Shown here one piece after another: positions 16,887-25,356 of a stretch of 64,000 bases of DNA (positions are counted from its first letter, which is position 1; every line of letters begins with the position of its first letter). Made by a program: the position numbers and the translations under genes. Source of the stretch: Candidatus Poribacteria bacterium (GTDB lineage Bacteria; Poribacteria; WGA-4E; WGA-3G); the NCBI GenBank assembly GCA_022827185.1, contig JAJDTM010000042.1:1-64000 (forward strand). Direction: 5' to 3'. The notes below the pieces were generated by a model that saw only the letters and a program-made list of their open reading frames with translations, was not told the origin of the DNA and ran no database searches.

Positions 16887-17067
16887 AAAGTAATTATTAG
16901 TTATCATTTAAGAGACGAATTGTGGTAGGTACAGCAAAAGCAACTCCCACAAGAACGTAACTGCAAACTAATAAAAACCGAAGCACAACCAACGGGCGCG
17001 CTATATCTACGGAAAAGAACTTTATTCGCAAGATGCACCTTACCGAACCGCAAGGAAATTTAAAAAA

Positions 17068-18384
17068 ATGAATTTAATTGAATGTATCATTTTAGGTATC
17101 GCCAGTTTACGACGAAACCCGCTCCGCTCCGCTTTGACGATTTTAGGGATTATCGTCGGTGTCGGTTCTGTCGTCAGCATGGTATCCGTCGGTGACGGGT
17201 CGAGTGCCATGGTCCTGCGTGAGATTGAGCGAACCGGTGGCACAAAAATCATTGAAATCTATAAAGACGATTGGGACAAACAGTCGGGGACGCTGAGTCG
17301 CGCGGCTGGACAAACTGTCCGCGGCAGGGGCCGCTGGAAACGGAATCGCGCCGAGGATTTGGAAACCGAAGATGCTTTTGAGATTCTAAAGCATGCGCGT
17401 AGTGTCGTTGATGTCGTCGCTGAGGACGATATGGGTGGATGGAATGTAAACTACAAGGGACGCTCCAAGGAATCGCGTATCGTTGCCTCAACCGCAGGGT
17501 ACGATCGGTCGCATAACTGGTATGCTTCGAGCGGTAGATTCTTCTCTGCTGAAGAGGTCGAAGCCGCGAGTAGTGTCGCTGTCATCGGCTCGAAAATCGC
17601 AGAAGAGGTTTTCATCAACGAAGATCCGGTAGGCAAAGAGATTAAAGCCTCGCGTCCTTCGTATTGGCGCGGCAGGAGTGGACTTTATGAGGTACGCCTT
17701 AAAGTCATCGGTGTGATGGAAGAGAAGGGTGACGCAATGGACACCTCCGGTTGGGATGACCGGTTCATCATTCCGATAACGACACTCCAACAGCGTTTCA
17801 AAGGACGCCAAGATGTTGAACGCATCCGTGTGGAAGCATCTGATGTTGATAAAATTGCTACCGCCATAGTGGATGCCAAACAGGTGCTTGGAAGACAACA
17901 CAACAACACTGGCGAAGAATATAACTATTGGACAGCTACAGAGGAATTAGCGACCGCGAATAAGGTCGGCTTAGTCATGAAAGCCTTGATGGGGGGTATC
18001 GCTGGTATCGCGCTCATGGTCGCTGGTATCGGTGTGATGAACATTATGCTCGTCTCTGTCACCGATCGGACGCGGGAAATCGGGCTGCGGAAAGCACTCG
18101 GTGCAACGCGTAACGATATTTTAACCCAATTCTTGATTGAGGCATCCGTGTTGACCCTCGCGGGCGGTATTCTCGGTGCGATCTTAGGTATCTTCATGGG
18201 ACGCGGCACCGCCGCACTCATCTCTAAATTCGTCTGGGAAGGGAGCAACTGGCCCTCAGTCATTTCATTTGGAACGATGGTGATCGCTTTACTCGTCTCT
18301 GTCGCCATCGGGGTCTTCTTCGGGTTGTACCCTGCCAACAAGGCAGCAAAATTGACACCCGTTGAGGCACTTCGTTCCGATTAG
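17068..18384 (+). CDS. MacB/FtsX-type ABC transporter permease 4
   Basis: A 438-residue permease more distant from copies 1-3. The N-terminal helix near 20-42 is LTILGIIVGVGSVVSMVSVGDG. The FtsX signature is GIGVMNIMLVSVTDRTREIGLRKALGAT near 318-346, and the end is TPVEALRSD. The periplasmic part lacks the segments conserved in copies 1-3. It lies 98 bp upstream of the adaptor gene and so is the best candidate direct partner of that adaptor. No Walker motifs. Confidence 0.9.
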   Translation: MNLIECIILGIASLRRNPLRSALTILGIIVGVGSVVSMVSVGDGSSAMVLREIERTGGTKIIEIYKDDWDKQSGTLSRAAGQTVRGRGRWKRNRAEDLETEDAFEILKHARSVVDVVAEDDMGGWNVNYKGRSKESRIVASTAGYDRSHNWYASSGRFFSAEEVEAASSVAVIGSKIAEEVFINEDPVGKEIKASRPSYWRGRSGLYEVRLKVIGVMEEKGDAMDTSGWDDRFIIPITTLQQRFKGRQDVERIRVEASDVDKIATAIVDAKQVLGRQHNNTGEEYNYWTATEELATANKVGLVMKALMGGIAGIALMVAGIGVMNIMLVSVTDRTREIGLRKALGATRNDILTQFLIEASVLTLAGGILGAILGIFMGRGTAALISKFVWEGSNWPSVISFGTMVIALLVSVAIGVFFGLYPANKAAKLTPVEALRSD

Positions 18385-18393
18385 TCAGAGGAA

Positions 18394-18466
18394 TGGCTGT
18401 CAGCCTTCGGCTGTCAGCAGTCAGAAAGAGAACCTGATAGCCGAAGGCTGATAGCTGACGGCTACT
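18394..18466. repeat. Palindromic element with GGCTGTCAGC arms
   Basis: GGCTGTCAGCCTTCGGCTGTCAG on the left and CTGATAGCCGAAGGCTGATAGC on the right form long inverted arms around GAAAGAGAACC. It belongs to the TGGCTGA-word family also present at 20375, 25217 and 57954. Confidence 0.65.
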
Positions 18467-18482
18467 ATAGGAGGGATTAGTT

Positions 18483-20366
18483 TTGAAAAATCTAATTATT
18501 ACTGTCGCCGTTGTCTTGGTGCTCGTTGTAGCAATCGGTTGGGTTGTCCTCGGCCGCAGCAAAAACGGTGCAGATCCGGCTTTAGCGAAGAAAGTCGAGG
18601 TCGTTGAACGCGGCGATTTCCAAATGAGCATCCGAGCCACGGGCAATCTCGAACCGCTTATCGATGTAGAGGTCAAATCTAACGTTGAAGGCGAGATCGT
18701 TAAACTCTACGTTCAAAATGGCGATTACGTGCAACAAGGTGATGACCTGATAGACCTTGATCCCGAACTCTACCAAGAAGAAAAGAAGCAGGCGGAAGCG
18801 GATGTCCGCGCCGCTAAAGCACAGGTCAGGCAGGCAGAACTCAACATTTTACTGAAAGAAGAACGCCTCGAAAGTCAACTTGCCCAGGCTCAGGCAGATT
18901 TGAAAATGGCGCAAGCGAGCTTTGAGACGACACAAGCCACGACGATAACACAAATCAACCAAGCGGAAACAGAAATTCTGACGGCGAAAAACTCGTTGGA
19001 CCAAGATAACATCGCCTTGGAGCAAGCCCGCATCGCGCTGGAGCAGGCAAACATCACACTGTCTGAACAGGAGACATCGCTGAATTCATCCAAGATTTCC
19101 ATGGATAACGCGAAATCGGAACTCGATCGAAACACGGAGCTTTATGATAAGAAACTGGTTTCGAAAAAAGCGTTGGAAGACGCAGAGGCTCAGCACGTTA
19201 ATGCTAAAGTCCAATATGAGAACGCCCAAAAACGGGTAGAGTCACAGAAACAGACGATCGCTTCGCAGGACAGAACCATTAAAGTGCGTGAGACCTCTAT
19301 TGCGTCCCGTGAGTTGACCTTGGAAAACCAGAAGAAGAACCTTGAAGACCTTAGAAAGATGCGGAAGAATTCAGAGGAAGAATCGCGACTTCGCGTCGAA
19401 AACTCCAGAACCCGTTTAGACGAATTGACACTCAACCTCGAAAACGAGAAATCTTTGACGGAGCAATCCAGAGTCAGTGCAGATGCGAACCAACTCCGAC
19501 GCGAGAGTACGTTGAAGAACCAGAATGAACGGTTGGAGTGGACAAAGATTAAGGCACCTATGTCCGGTATCGTCACACTTTTGGAACTTGAAGTGGGTGA
19601 AATCGTGACTTCCGGACGCTCTGCGTTCTCGCAAAGTCCACCGCTTATGACCATCGTTGACCCCTCCAAAATGGTCGTTAAGACCTTCATCAACGAAGTT
19701 GATATGGAACGATTAGATGACGGCCAGAAGGCGGACATCAAAGTTGATGCCTATCAGAGCAAAACATACGAAGGTAGAATCTATGAGATCTCGCCAAGCG
19801 GGCAGCAACAGGACAATATCATCTCCTTTGAGGTGATGATAGAGGTCCTCGGATCGCCAGAGGAACTCAAGCCCGGCATGAGTACGGATGTTGACATCAT
19901 CACCTACGAAGAACAGAATGTCCTGATGGTGCCGATTGATGCGATTATCAATGAGAAGCGCGTAACCGTCAATGCGCAGGTAGGTAACACATCCCCGTTC
20001 AAACCGAATCAACCGATTGAGATGCAGACGATCACCGAGAAGACCTTCAAAGGCACGGTTGAGAGCGTTGGCAACGGCAGCGTGACCATCAGTTTGGATA
20101 GCAGCCAGCGTGGGATTATGCCGGGTCCGTCGACCGTATCACTCCTCGTCAAAGGCAAAAAGGAAGCCGACGGTGTCCGCGCACAGGTCAGCGTCTCAAA
20201 AGGGAAGTTCGTCATGTTAGATGATGGGAGTGCTAAAGGTAAGAGAACACCCGTCGAAACCGGCATGCAAAACGAGACGAAAGTTGTTATCAAAAGTGGC
20301 GTAACCGAAGGCGAGCGGGTTATTCTGCAACAACGGAAACCGCCACAAGGCGGTTGGGGACGATAG
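18483..20366 (+). CDS. Membrane-fusion / periplasmic adaptor protein (HlyD/MacA family) with extra-long coiled coil
   Basis: A 627-residue inner-membrane-anchored adaptor. The anchor is at residues 4-22 and a lipoyl-like half near 35-85 (RATGNLEPLIDVEVKSNVEGEI). A very long alpha-hairpin follows from about 95 to 335, rich in Glu/Gln/Ala/Lys repeats. The second lipoyl half starts at WTKIKAPMSGIVTLLELEVGEIV, then beta-barrel and membrane-proximal domains to the end. The family average is about 380-420 residues, so the hairpin and C-terminal insert are unusual. Start codon is TTG at 18483, supported by AGGAGGG upstream. It bridges the FtsX-type permeases to an outer-membrane partner. Confidence 0.88.
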   Translation: MKNLIITVAVVLVLVVAIGWVVLGRSKNGADPALAKKVEVVERGDFQMSIRATGNLEPLIDVEVKSNVEGEIVKLYVQNGDYVQQGDDLIDLDPELYQEEKKQAEADVRAAKAQVRQAELNILLKEERLESQLAQAQADLKMAQASFETTQATTITQINQAETEILTAKNSLDQDNIALEQARIALEQANITLSEQETSLNSSKISMDNAKSELDRNTELYDKKLVSKKALEDAEAQHVNAKVQYENAQKRVESQKQTIASQDRTIKVRETSIASRELTLENQKKNLEDLRKMRKNSEEESRLRVENSRTRLDELTLNLENEKSLTEQSRVSADANQLRRESTLKNQNERLEWTKIKAPMSGIVTLLELEVGEIVTSGRSAFSQSPPLMTIVDPSKMVVKTFINEVDMERLDDGQKADIKVDAYQSKTYEGRIYEISPSGQQQDNIISFEVMIEVLGSPEELKPGMSTDVDIITYEEQNVLMVPIDAIINEKRVTVNAQVGNTSPFKPNQPIEMQTITEKTFKGTVESVGNGSVTISLDSSQRGIMPGPSTVSLLVKGKKEADGVRAQVSVSKGKFVMLDDGSAKGKRTPVETGMQNETKVVIKSGVTEGERVILQQRKPPQGGWGR

Positions 20367-20374
20367 CGTAAATA

Positions 20375-20510
20375 GTTGTCAGCAAGAATGGCTATCGGCT
20401 ATCAGCAATAAGAGGTTTTTGATGAATAGCAAACTCTCTTTGCTGACAGCCGACGGCTGATGGCTAATCTGCTAACGGCTGATGGCTGATGGCTGACGGC
20501 TGATGGCTAC
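20375..20510. repeat. Palindromic element, TGGCTGA-word family, copy in + orientation
   Basis: The core TCAGCAATAAGAGG ... CTCTCTTTGCTGA is a hairpin flanked by degenerate 7-bp words (GGCTGATGGCTGACGGCTGA). The same core occurs in reverse orientation at 25217-25355. Its right end overlaps the stop codon of the following minus-strand gene. Confidence 0.75.
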
Positions 20511-21307
20511 AACTGGATAACCTGACCGTCATAAGCGAGGTACGCGTTGTCAGGGAGTTCAATCTCCATCTCTTTACACTGGTCTGGGAAATAGCGATGA
20601 TCAAGCCGGTGCATAATGTGCGTGAAATAGGTTTCCCGCGTTTTCAGTGCATCGCTAATCTCCAACGCCTCGCCAACCGAGAGATGTGTCGGATGCCTCG
20701 GATTGAAACTCAGTGCGTCAATCACTAGTACCTCAATCCCGTTCAACAGGTCCTGCGATGCCTTCGGGAGTCGTTTGACATCCGGTACATACCCGAAATC
20801 GTCAATTCGGTAGCCGTAGGTATCAACATTGCCGTGTTCAACGGGAATCGGGGTAATCTCAAAACCGAGCAGTTCAAACCTCGAATCCTGATCAATGACA
20901 TTCGGCAGTAGATGCCCGACACCGCCACCCTGAAACGTCTCCTTTGTGAACATATAATCGAAGTTGCGTTGTAAGATGTTCATTGTCTGTTCGGGGCCGT
21001 AGATCGGCATATCCATCTGCTGTTTTCGGCACGGCATCACAATATCGTTCGTCCCACTGACATGGTCGGCGTGAGAGTGTGTGAAGATAACAGCATCTAT
21101 CCTGTCAATCCGATTTCGGACAATCTGGTCCATGAAATTAGGTCCGAGGTCGAATTGGAGGTTTTTCCCGTCTTTCTCTATATGGATTGACGAACGGGTC
21201 CGGTAGTTTTTCGAGTTAACATCCCGTGCGTCTTCGCAGGTCTCGCAGTCACATTTATACTCAGGAACGCCTGTTGAGGTGCCTGAACCCAAAATCGTAA
21301 TCTTCAT
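20507..21307 (-). CDS. MBL-fold hydrolase, PhnP-like
   Basis: A 266-residue metallo-beta-lactamase-fold phosphodiesterase-type enzyme. The N-terminal GSGTSTGVP is followed by the structural-zinc cluster C19/C21/C24 in CDCETCEDAR, characteristic of the PhnP subgroup (phosphoribosyl cyclic phosphodiesterase). The metal motif is H77-x-H79-x-D81-H82, with later VEHGN and HIMHRLDH. No other phn genes are nearby, so a phosphonate role is not supported and the cyclic-phosphate substrate is uncertain. It is convergent with the adaptor gene, with a palindromic element between them. Confidence 0.85.
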   Translation of the reverse strand: MKITILGSGTSTGVPEYKCDCETCEDARDVNSKNYRTRSSIHIEKDGKNLQFDLGPNFMDQIVRNRIDRIDAVIFTHSHADHVSGTNDIVMPCRKQQMDMPIYGPEQTMNILQRNFDYMFTKETFQGGGVGHLLPNVIDQDSRFELLGFEITPIPVEHGNVDTYGYRIDDFGYVPDVKRLPKASQDLLNGIEVLVIDALSFNPRHPTHLSVGEALEISDALKTRETYFTHIMHRLDHRYFPDQCKEMEIELPDNAYLAYDGQVIQL

Positions 21308-21345
21308 TTATTTTTCTCGATTTTCTATAGGACTTACGCAGCCCC

Positions 21346-21500
21346 CACTGCAGGGTTTTTGCTGGGGTATTTCTTCAGGGTTTGAAACTCCGCCTGCAGG
21401 ACTTACTGATAACTGATAATTGAAGAAAAACCCCCTAAATCCCCCTTATCAGGGGACTTTCAGAGGAAGTATGTAAGTCCGACTGATAACTGACAACTAT
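21346..21500. repeat. Composite of disrupted REP-A, ACTGATAACTG words and CCCCCTAAATCCCCC repeat
   Basis: A REP-A palindrome (CTGCAGG ... CCGCCTGCAGG) is expanded by about 25 bp. It is followed by ACTGATAACTGATAATTG, the CCCCC/GGGGG hairpin repeat (21429-21460) and ACTGATAACTGACAACT directly before the GNAT start. It forms the leader of that gene. Confidence 0.65.
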
Positions 21501-21503
21501 TAA

Positions 21504-22265
21504 ATGACTAAACTTACACCCCAAGAATGTCTTGTGCTGGCTGATGTCCTCGGTGATACACCGATGACGGTTATCTCTGCATCCCGCTTGAAACAGGGGA
21601 TGTGCGATGCCTACATCGCTGGCTCCCTACCAGATGTTGATGCCGCGCTCGTTTTTGATACGTACTGTGCGGATGAGCCGTGCGGTTTCGGTACCGATGC
21701 CGACGCATTGTGGCAACTGTTAAAAGCGACCGACGGTTGGGGTTGTGTCAACGTTGATACCTCCTGCGCTGCATCCCTCGGTGCCCTTATTGAAGCAGAG
21801 AGAGACACACCTATCCGTTACTACGGCGATGTCTGTCACGCGCTCTTAGCACCCGCCCATCACTATCCGAACGCGGCAGTCCGCCTTCTGACATTAGCAG
21901 ATGTCCCGCGTCTGGCAACAACCGCTGCGGAAGTCCAAGGTAACGGTTACAAAACACACGAGGCGATGGTAACAGACGGTATCGCTGCTGGTGCCGTTGT
22001 AGATGGCGATATTGTTGCCATTGCGCATACGTATGCAGAAACTGACCTGCATGCCGACATCGGTGTCTCCACGCTTGAACAGTGGCGTGAAAAAGGGTTC
22101 GCTACCGCTGCGGCATGGCTTGTCGCCGAAGAGATTCAGGCGAGCGGTAAAGTGCCTGCTTGGAGCTGCGGTGAAGACAATTCCGCCTCGCTTCGCGTCG
22201 CAGAAAAATTGGGTTTCACCGAAATCGGTCGCCGTACTTATGTTATTCCGACGCTACCAAAATAG
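21504..22265 (+). CDS. GNAT family N-acetyltransferase
   Basis: A 253-residue protein. The C-terminal half (about 120-250) has the GNAT fold: HADIGVSTLEQWREKGFATAAAWLVAEEI corresponds to the acetyl-CoA-binding beta4-alpha3 region (usual pattern R/Q-x-x-G-x-G/A), followed by WSCGEDNSASLRVAEKLGF. The N-terminal 110 residues are a distinct partner domain as in the GNAT_acetyltran (PF12746-like) group. Substrate unknown. The gene is preceded by a repeat-derived leader with no obvious ribosome site. Confidence 0.8.
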   Translation: MTKLTPQECLVLADVLGDTPMTVISASRLKQGMCDAYIAGSLPDVDAALVFDTYCADEPCGFGTDADALWQLLKATDGWGCVNVDTSCAASLGALIEAERDTPIRYYGDVCHALLAPAHHYPNAAVRLLTLADVPRLATTAAEVQGNGYKTHEAMVTDGIAAGAVVDGDIVAIAHTYAETDLHADIGVSTLEQWREKGFATAAAWLVAEEIQASGKVPAWSCGEDNSASLRVAEKLGFTEIGRRTYVIPTLPK

Positions 22266-22272
22266 GGTTTCA

Positions 22273-23532
22273 CTATCCGAGTGCATCGTCTACTTTATTG
22301 ATAGCGGCTGCCATCAAACGCGCGTGCTCTTCTTGCATATTCACGTTGAACCCGAACCGTAGCGCGCGTCCTAAGATAGACAACGTTTGTGGACACATAT
22401 CCCGTGAATACTCAACATCTCCCTTGTAGCGCGGATCCGCCCACGGATACCCTGAAGCGTCGGGTGAATGCTTGAACAAGATGGAGTCCCAATAGGTATA
22501 GATATGCCGATCCGGGAAACCTTCGTTGTAAGCGGTGCCGGCGTTGAGTCCTTCCGCCCTAAGCGCATCGGCGTACTTCTTCGCAAGTTCTAAGTCGCGC
22601 ACGATAATCGCAGCACTGATACCGCATTCACCCGTCGGATCATCTACATGTTGTCGGATATAGCCTTTCGGGGTCTCGGCGAGTTCCGCAGTGAACGCCT
22701 TTTTAAGGCGGCGTGTATGTCCCAAGATGTCCTCCAACTTTGAGAGTTGCACACGTGCAATCGCGCCTAAAATTTCACTCGTTCGATAGCATTGCCGCGA
22801 GAAGGGTTTGTTCTGCCATTCGGAATCGCTCATCCACATCGGTAGACCGGGTTCTGCTGCGAATGCAGCCTTTTCATAGACATCGTAGTCATCCGTAAAG
22901 ACAAGCCCGCCCTCTCCGCAAGAGATCACCTTGTAGTAATTGAGACTCCATGCACCCGCATGCCCCCAAGTTCCCGCATATTTACCCTTATACTGTCCAC
23001 CGACACACTGACAGCAATCCTCAACAACAAGGAGATTGTGTTTCTGTGCGAGTTCGACAATCGCTTCAAGACGGCACGGCACGCCTTGCATGTGTACGGG
23101 TAAGATTGCTTTGGTATGCGGTGTAATTTTCCGTTCAACATCGGCAATATCTAAACCGAGTGAATCGTCAATTTCTGCGATGACCGGAATTGCTCCGACA
23201 CCGACGATGGCGGCAGCGGTCGCAATGAAGGTGTAACCGGGTAAGATCACCTCATCCCCCGGTCCGATGCCGACACCGGTGAGTGCGCAGATGATGGCGG
23301 AGGTGCCGGAGTTCACCATCAAGGTGTGTTTTGCACCGAGGTGTGCGGCTGCTTCCTTCTCAAAACTGGCTACATTTGAATCTTCAACGAACCGAAAGAG
23401 TTTCCCACTGCGCAAGACCTCGGTTACAGCATCAATCTCACGCTGATCTATCACGCTGGGTCCATGCATTCCGCCGGGTATAGATTCGGCGATAACGGGG
23501 GTTCCGCCATCTATTGCTAAACGTGCTGCCAT
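22273..23532 (-). CDS. DegT/DnrJ/EryC1/StrS family PLP aminotransferase
   Basis: A 419-residue fold-type I aminotransferase of the sugar-aminotransferase family. The PLP Schiff-base lysine is K201 in SLNYYKVISCGEGG. The cofactor-binding acidic pair is E171/D172 in VVEDCCQCVGG, and GDEVILPGYTF lies near 92-102. These enzymes transaminate keto-sugars (envelope glycans, secondary metabolites) or scyllo-inosose. GGAGGAAAGAG precedes ATG 23532. The start MAARLAIDGGTPV is typical of the family. It is convergent with the GNAT gene, 7 bp apart. No dehydratase or nucleotide-sugar gene is adjacent, so the pathway is undetermined. Confidence 0.9.
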   Translation of the reverse strand: MAARLAIDGGTPVIAESIPGGMHGPSVIDQREIDAVTEVLRSGKLFRFVEDSNVASFEKEAAAHLGAKHTLMVNSGTSAIICALTGVGIGPGDEVILPGYTFIATAAAIVGVGAIPVIAEIDDSLGLDIADVERKITPHTKAILPVHMQGVPCRLEAIVELAQKHNLLVVEDCCQCVGGQYKGKYAGTWGHAGAWSLNYYKVISCGEGGLVFTDDYDVYEKAAFAAEPGLPMWMSDSEWQNKPFSRQCYRTSEILGAIARVQLSKLEDILGHTRRLKKAFTAELAETPKGYIRQHVDDPTGECGISAAIIVRDLELAKKYADALRAEGLNAGTAYNEGFPDRHIYTYWDSILFKHSPDASGYPWADPRYKGDVEYSRDMCPQTLSILGRALRFGFNVNMQEEHARLMAAAINKVDDALG

Positions 23533-23557
23533 CTCTTTCCTCCATAGTTCTGAAGGT

Positions 23558-23640
23558 ATCGCGGTTACAAACCGCTCCTACAAAGACACGAAATATCGGA
23601 TCGCGGTTACAAACCGCTCCTACAAAGACACGAAATATGG
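23558..23640. repeat. Tandem pair of 42-bp repeats
   Basis: ATCGCGGTTACAAACCGCTC plus CTACAAAGACACGAAATAT is repeated twice with a 42-bp period. GCGGTTACAAACCGC is a small palindrome. It is related to the GCGAGCAC...CTCCTACAG repeats at 4700 and 33151. Confidence 0.8.
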
Positions 23641-23680
23641 TGATACTTTACCAGATGTATCCCTTTTTGTCAATCAGGTA

Positions 23681-23968
23681 GTCAGTTTGGGTGTGTAAAT
23701 ATTCTGGCAGCGTTATCATATCGAAACGATCTAAGACATAGCACTCCGCTGGAGTGCCTTTATCGCTGACATCTACCCCTATAGATATATCACGCCTCTG
23801 GCGTGAAGAGACCCCGATCTCCGAGAAGTCTCTTTGCTCCAGCGGAGCAATATATCTATAGACACGGATAGCTCGGTTCTCTTGCACTCCAGCGGAGTGC
23901 TATGTCCGCGAACCCGTCCGCTTTGAAAAAATCAATATGCTGCCAAAACTTTACACACCCGTCAGTTT
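23681..23968. mobile_element. MITE (272 bp) with terminal inverted repeats and 8-bp target-site duplication
   Basis: GTCAGTTT at 23681-23688 is repeated exactly at 23961-23968. Between them the element begins GGGTGTGTAAA (23689-23699) and ends TTTACACACCC (23950-23960), a perfect 11-bp terminal inverted repeat. The similarity continues inward (TTCTGGCAGC / GCTGCCAAAA). An internal 23-bp perfect inverted repeat has GACATAGCACTCCGCTGGAG on the left at about 23733 and its complement ending near 23906. It has no transposase-sized frame, so it must be mobilised in trans. Eight-bp duplications occur in several DDE insertion-sequence families and the parent was not identified. Confidence 0.85.
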
Positions 23969-23988
23969 TCCGTGGATAACGCACCCGT

Positions 23989-24936
23989 TTACCTACGCCA
24001 CCAAGCTTTTTTGCCCTGATACGTTGCGAGGAGTTTTGAAATTTCTTTCGACTTCTTATCCAAACGCAATACCGCCTCACACGCTTCAATCACTTTCTGT
24101 TTGGCTTCGTCATCTTGCGTGGCTTGATAGACATGGTGATAACTCTGCGCCACGGCGGTCTGGTATGCGATAGCGTCTACCTCCTCTGGCACGTCAGCCG
24201 GAAGTTCCGCTATAATCTCAACGGCTGCATCCGACGCCTCTGCCTCGGCGTGGCAGATAACGAGCCGATAGCGCAGATGCTTTTGCGCTGGATCTAACCA
24301 ATACGCCTGCTCATAACACATCACTGCTTCTGCCCAAGCAGCGTTGGCGATGTGCAACTGTGCGAGTTCAGTATAAAAGTTGGACAACCCCTTTTCCGTA
24401 ATTGTGTAAAGCGACGCGCCGGTATTCACAAGCCAATCTCTTTCCAATAGGAAATTGATCGCTGCGTTTCGCTCATCTTCTGTGATCTGGATATCGGTGA
24501 GGAGGTGTTTCGCCATGGCGGCGTTCGGGAAAATCTTGGTTCGGCTTTTTAGTAACGGGTAGGCTTGGACAGGTTTCTCCATCGTCAGGAGTTTAATTCC
24601 GGTCGCAATGCGGAAGAGGGATACAATCTGGTCGCTGTTTTTGCGGGACATCTCATCGGCGACTGCTTCCCGATTCTCTGAAAAATGCTGATTGAGCGCG
24701 TCGATTGCGTCTCGGATGTCGGTATTACTTGGGTCAAGTTGATGTGCTTGCGCTAAAAACCGTTGCGCGGTGAAGAGTTCTCGCCACTCTTGATAGATAG
24801 TGCCAATCCGAAAATTTGCGAGTGCAAGGGTTGGTGTTTCGTCGGTTGTATTGAGGATGTCGTCGTAGGCTTGGATGGCTTCGGCGAGTTTGCCTTCTGC
24901 TTCTAACGCTTGCGCATCGGCGATTGGATTTGACAT
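23989..24936 (-). CDS. TPR-type helical repeat protein
   Basis: A 315-residue, probably cytoplasmic scaffold protein. TPR-like helices are at about 5-80 (LEAEGKLAEAIQAYDDIL, LALANFRIGTIYQEWRELFTAQRFLAQAHQLDP) and again about 180-230 (YTELAQLHIANAAWAEAVMCYEQAYWLDP). The middle section (about 95-170) has a winged-helix-like FLLERDWLVNTGASLYTITEKGL stretch. The start at 24936 (MSNPIADAQALEAEGKL) is preferred over the longer frame, with AAGGA about 13 nt upstream. Its partner is unknown. Confidence 0.72.
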   Translation of the reverse strand: MSNPIADAQALEAEGKLAEAIQAYDDILNTTDETPTLALANFRIGTIYQEWRELFTAQRFLAQAHQLDPSNTDIRDAIDALNQHFSENREAVADEMSRKNSDQIVSLFRIATGIKLLTMEKPVQAYPLLKSRTKIFPNAAMAKHLLTDIQITEDERNAAINFLLERDWLVNTGASLYTITEKGLSNFYTELAQLHIANAAWAEAVMCYEQAYWLDPAQKHLRYRLVICHAEAEASDAAVEIIAELPADVPEEVDAIAYQTAVAQSYHHVYQATQDDEAKQKVIEACEAVLRLDKKSKEISKLLATYQGKKAWWRR

Positions 24937-24986
24937 AAGGGGTGTGCTTCCTTGCTGGATTTTTGGGCAGATTTTAAGATTAAACG

Positions 24987-25196
24987 CTACACACTCTCCG
25001 AAATCCAATCTTCGGTCGCTGTCTCGAATTCCTGCGACAATTCTTCAGATATCGTCTGCTCCAAGAGTTGAATTAGATCTTCACGGAACTTAATCCAATC
25101 GTCCCCACGACGGGTAAATCGGTGTCTATCGTCTATTTCAACAAACATTGTATCGTTCGGTTCGGACATAGATTCAAAATAACGTCTAACATTCAT
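24987..25196 (-). CDS. Small acidic conserved-looking protein, unknown function
   Basis: 69 residues from ATG 25196, which has an excellent AAAAAAAGGAGAA site. The sequence is strongly acidic and probably alpha-helical in its C-terminal half (FREDLIQLLEQTISEELSQEF). It is co-oriented with and 50 bp upstream of the TPR gene, so they probably share a transcript. No family was recognised. Confidence 0.6.
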   Translation of the reverse strand: MNVRRYFESMSEPNDTMFVEIDDRHRFTRRGDDWIKFREDLIQLLEQTISEELSQEFETATEDWISESV

Positions 25197-25216
25197 GTGG
25201 ATTCTCCTTTTTTTGG

Positions 25217-25355
25217 AATAGCCGTCAGCAAGATAGCCGTCAGCCATCAGCCATCAGCCGTCAGCAAAGAGAGTTTGCTATTCACCAAAAACCTCTTATT
25301 GCTGATAGCCGACAGCCGAGAGCCGAGAGCCATTTTTGCCGAGAGCCAATAGCCA
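25217..25355. repeat. Palindromic element, TGGCTGA-word family, copy in - orientation
   Basis: Reverse-complement copy of the element at 20375. The core GTCAGCAAAGAGAGTTTGCT ... CCTCTTATTGCTGA differs by very few bases, while the outer GCCATCAGCCGTCAGC words vary in number. Confidence 0.75.
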
Positions 25356-25356
25356 T

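Noticed and set aside
23648..24089. Minus-strand ORFs in the DegT-TPR gap
   Set aside because: They lie in the MITE and cross its inverted repeats; composition and lack of ribosome sites argue against coding.
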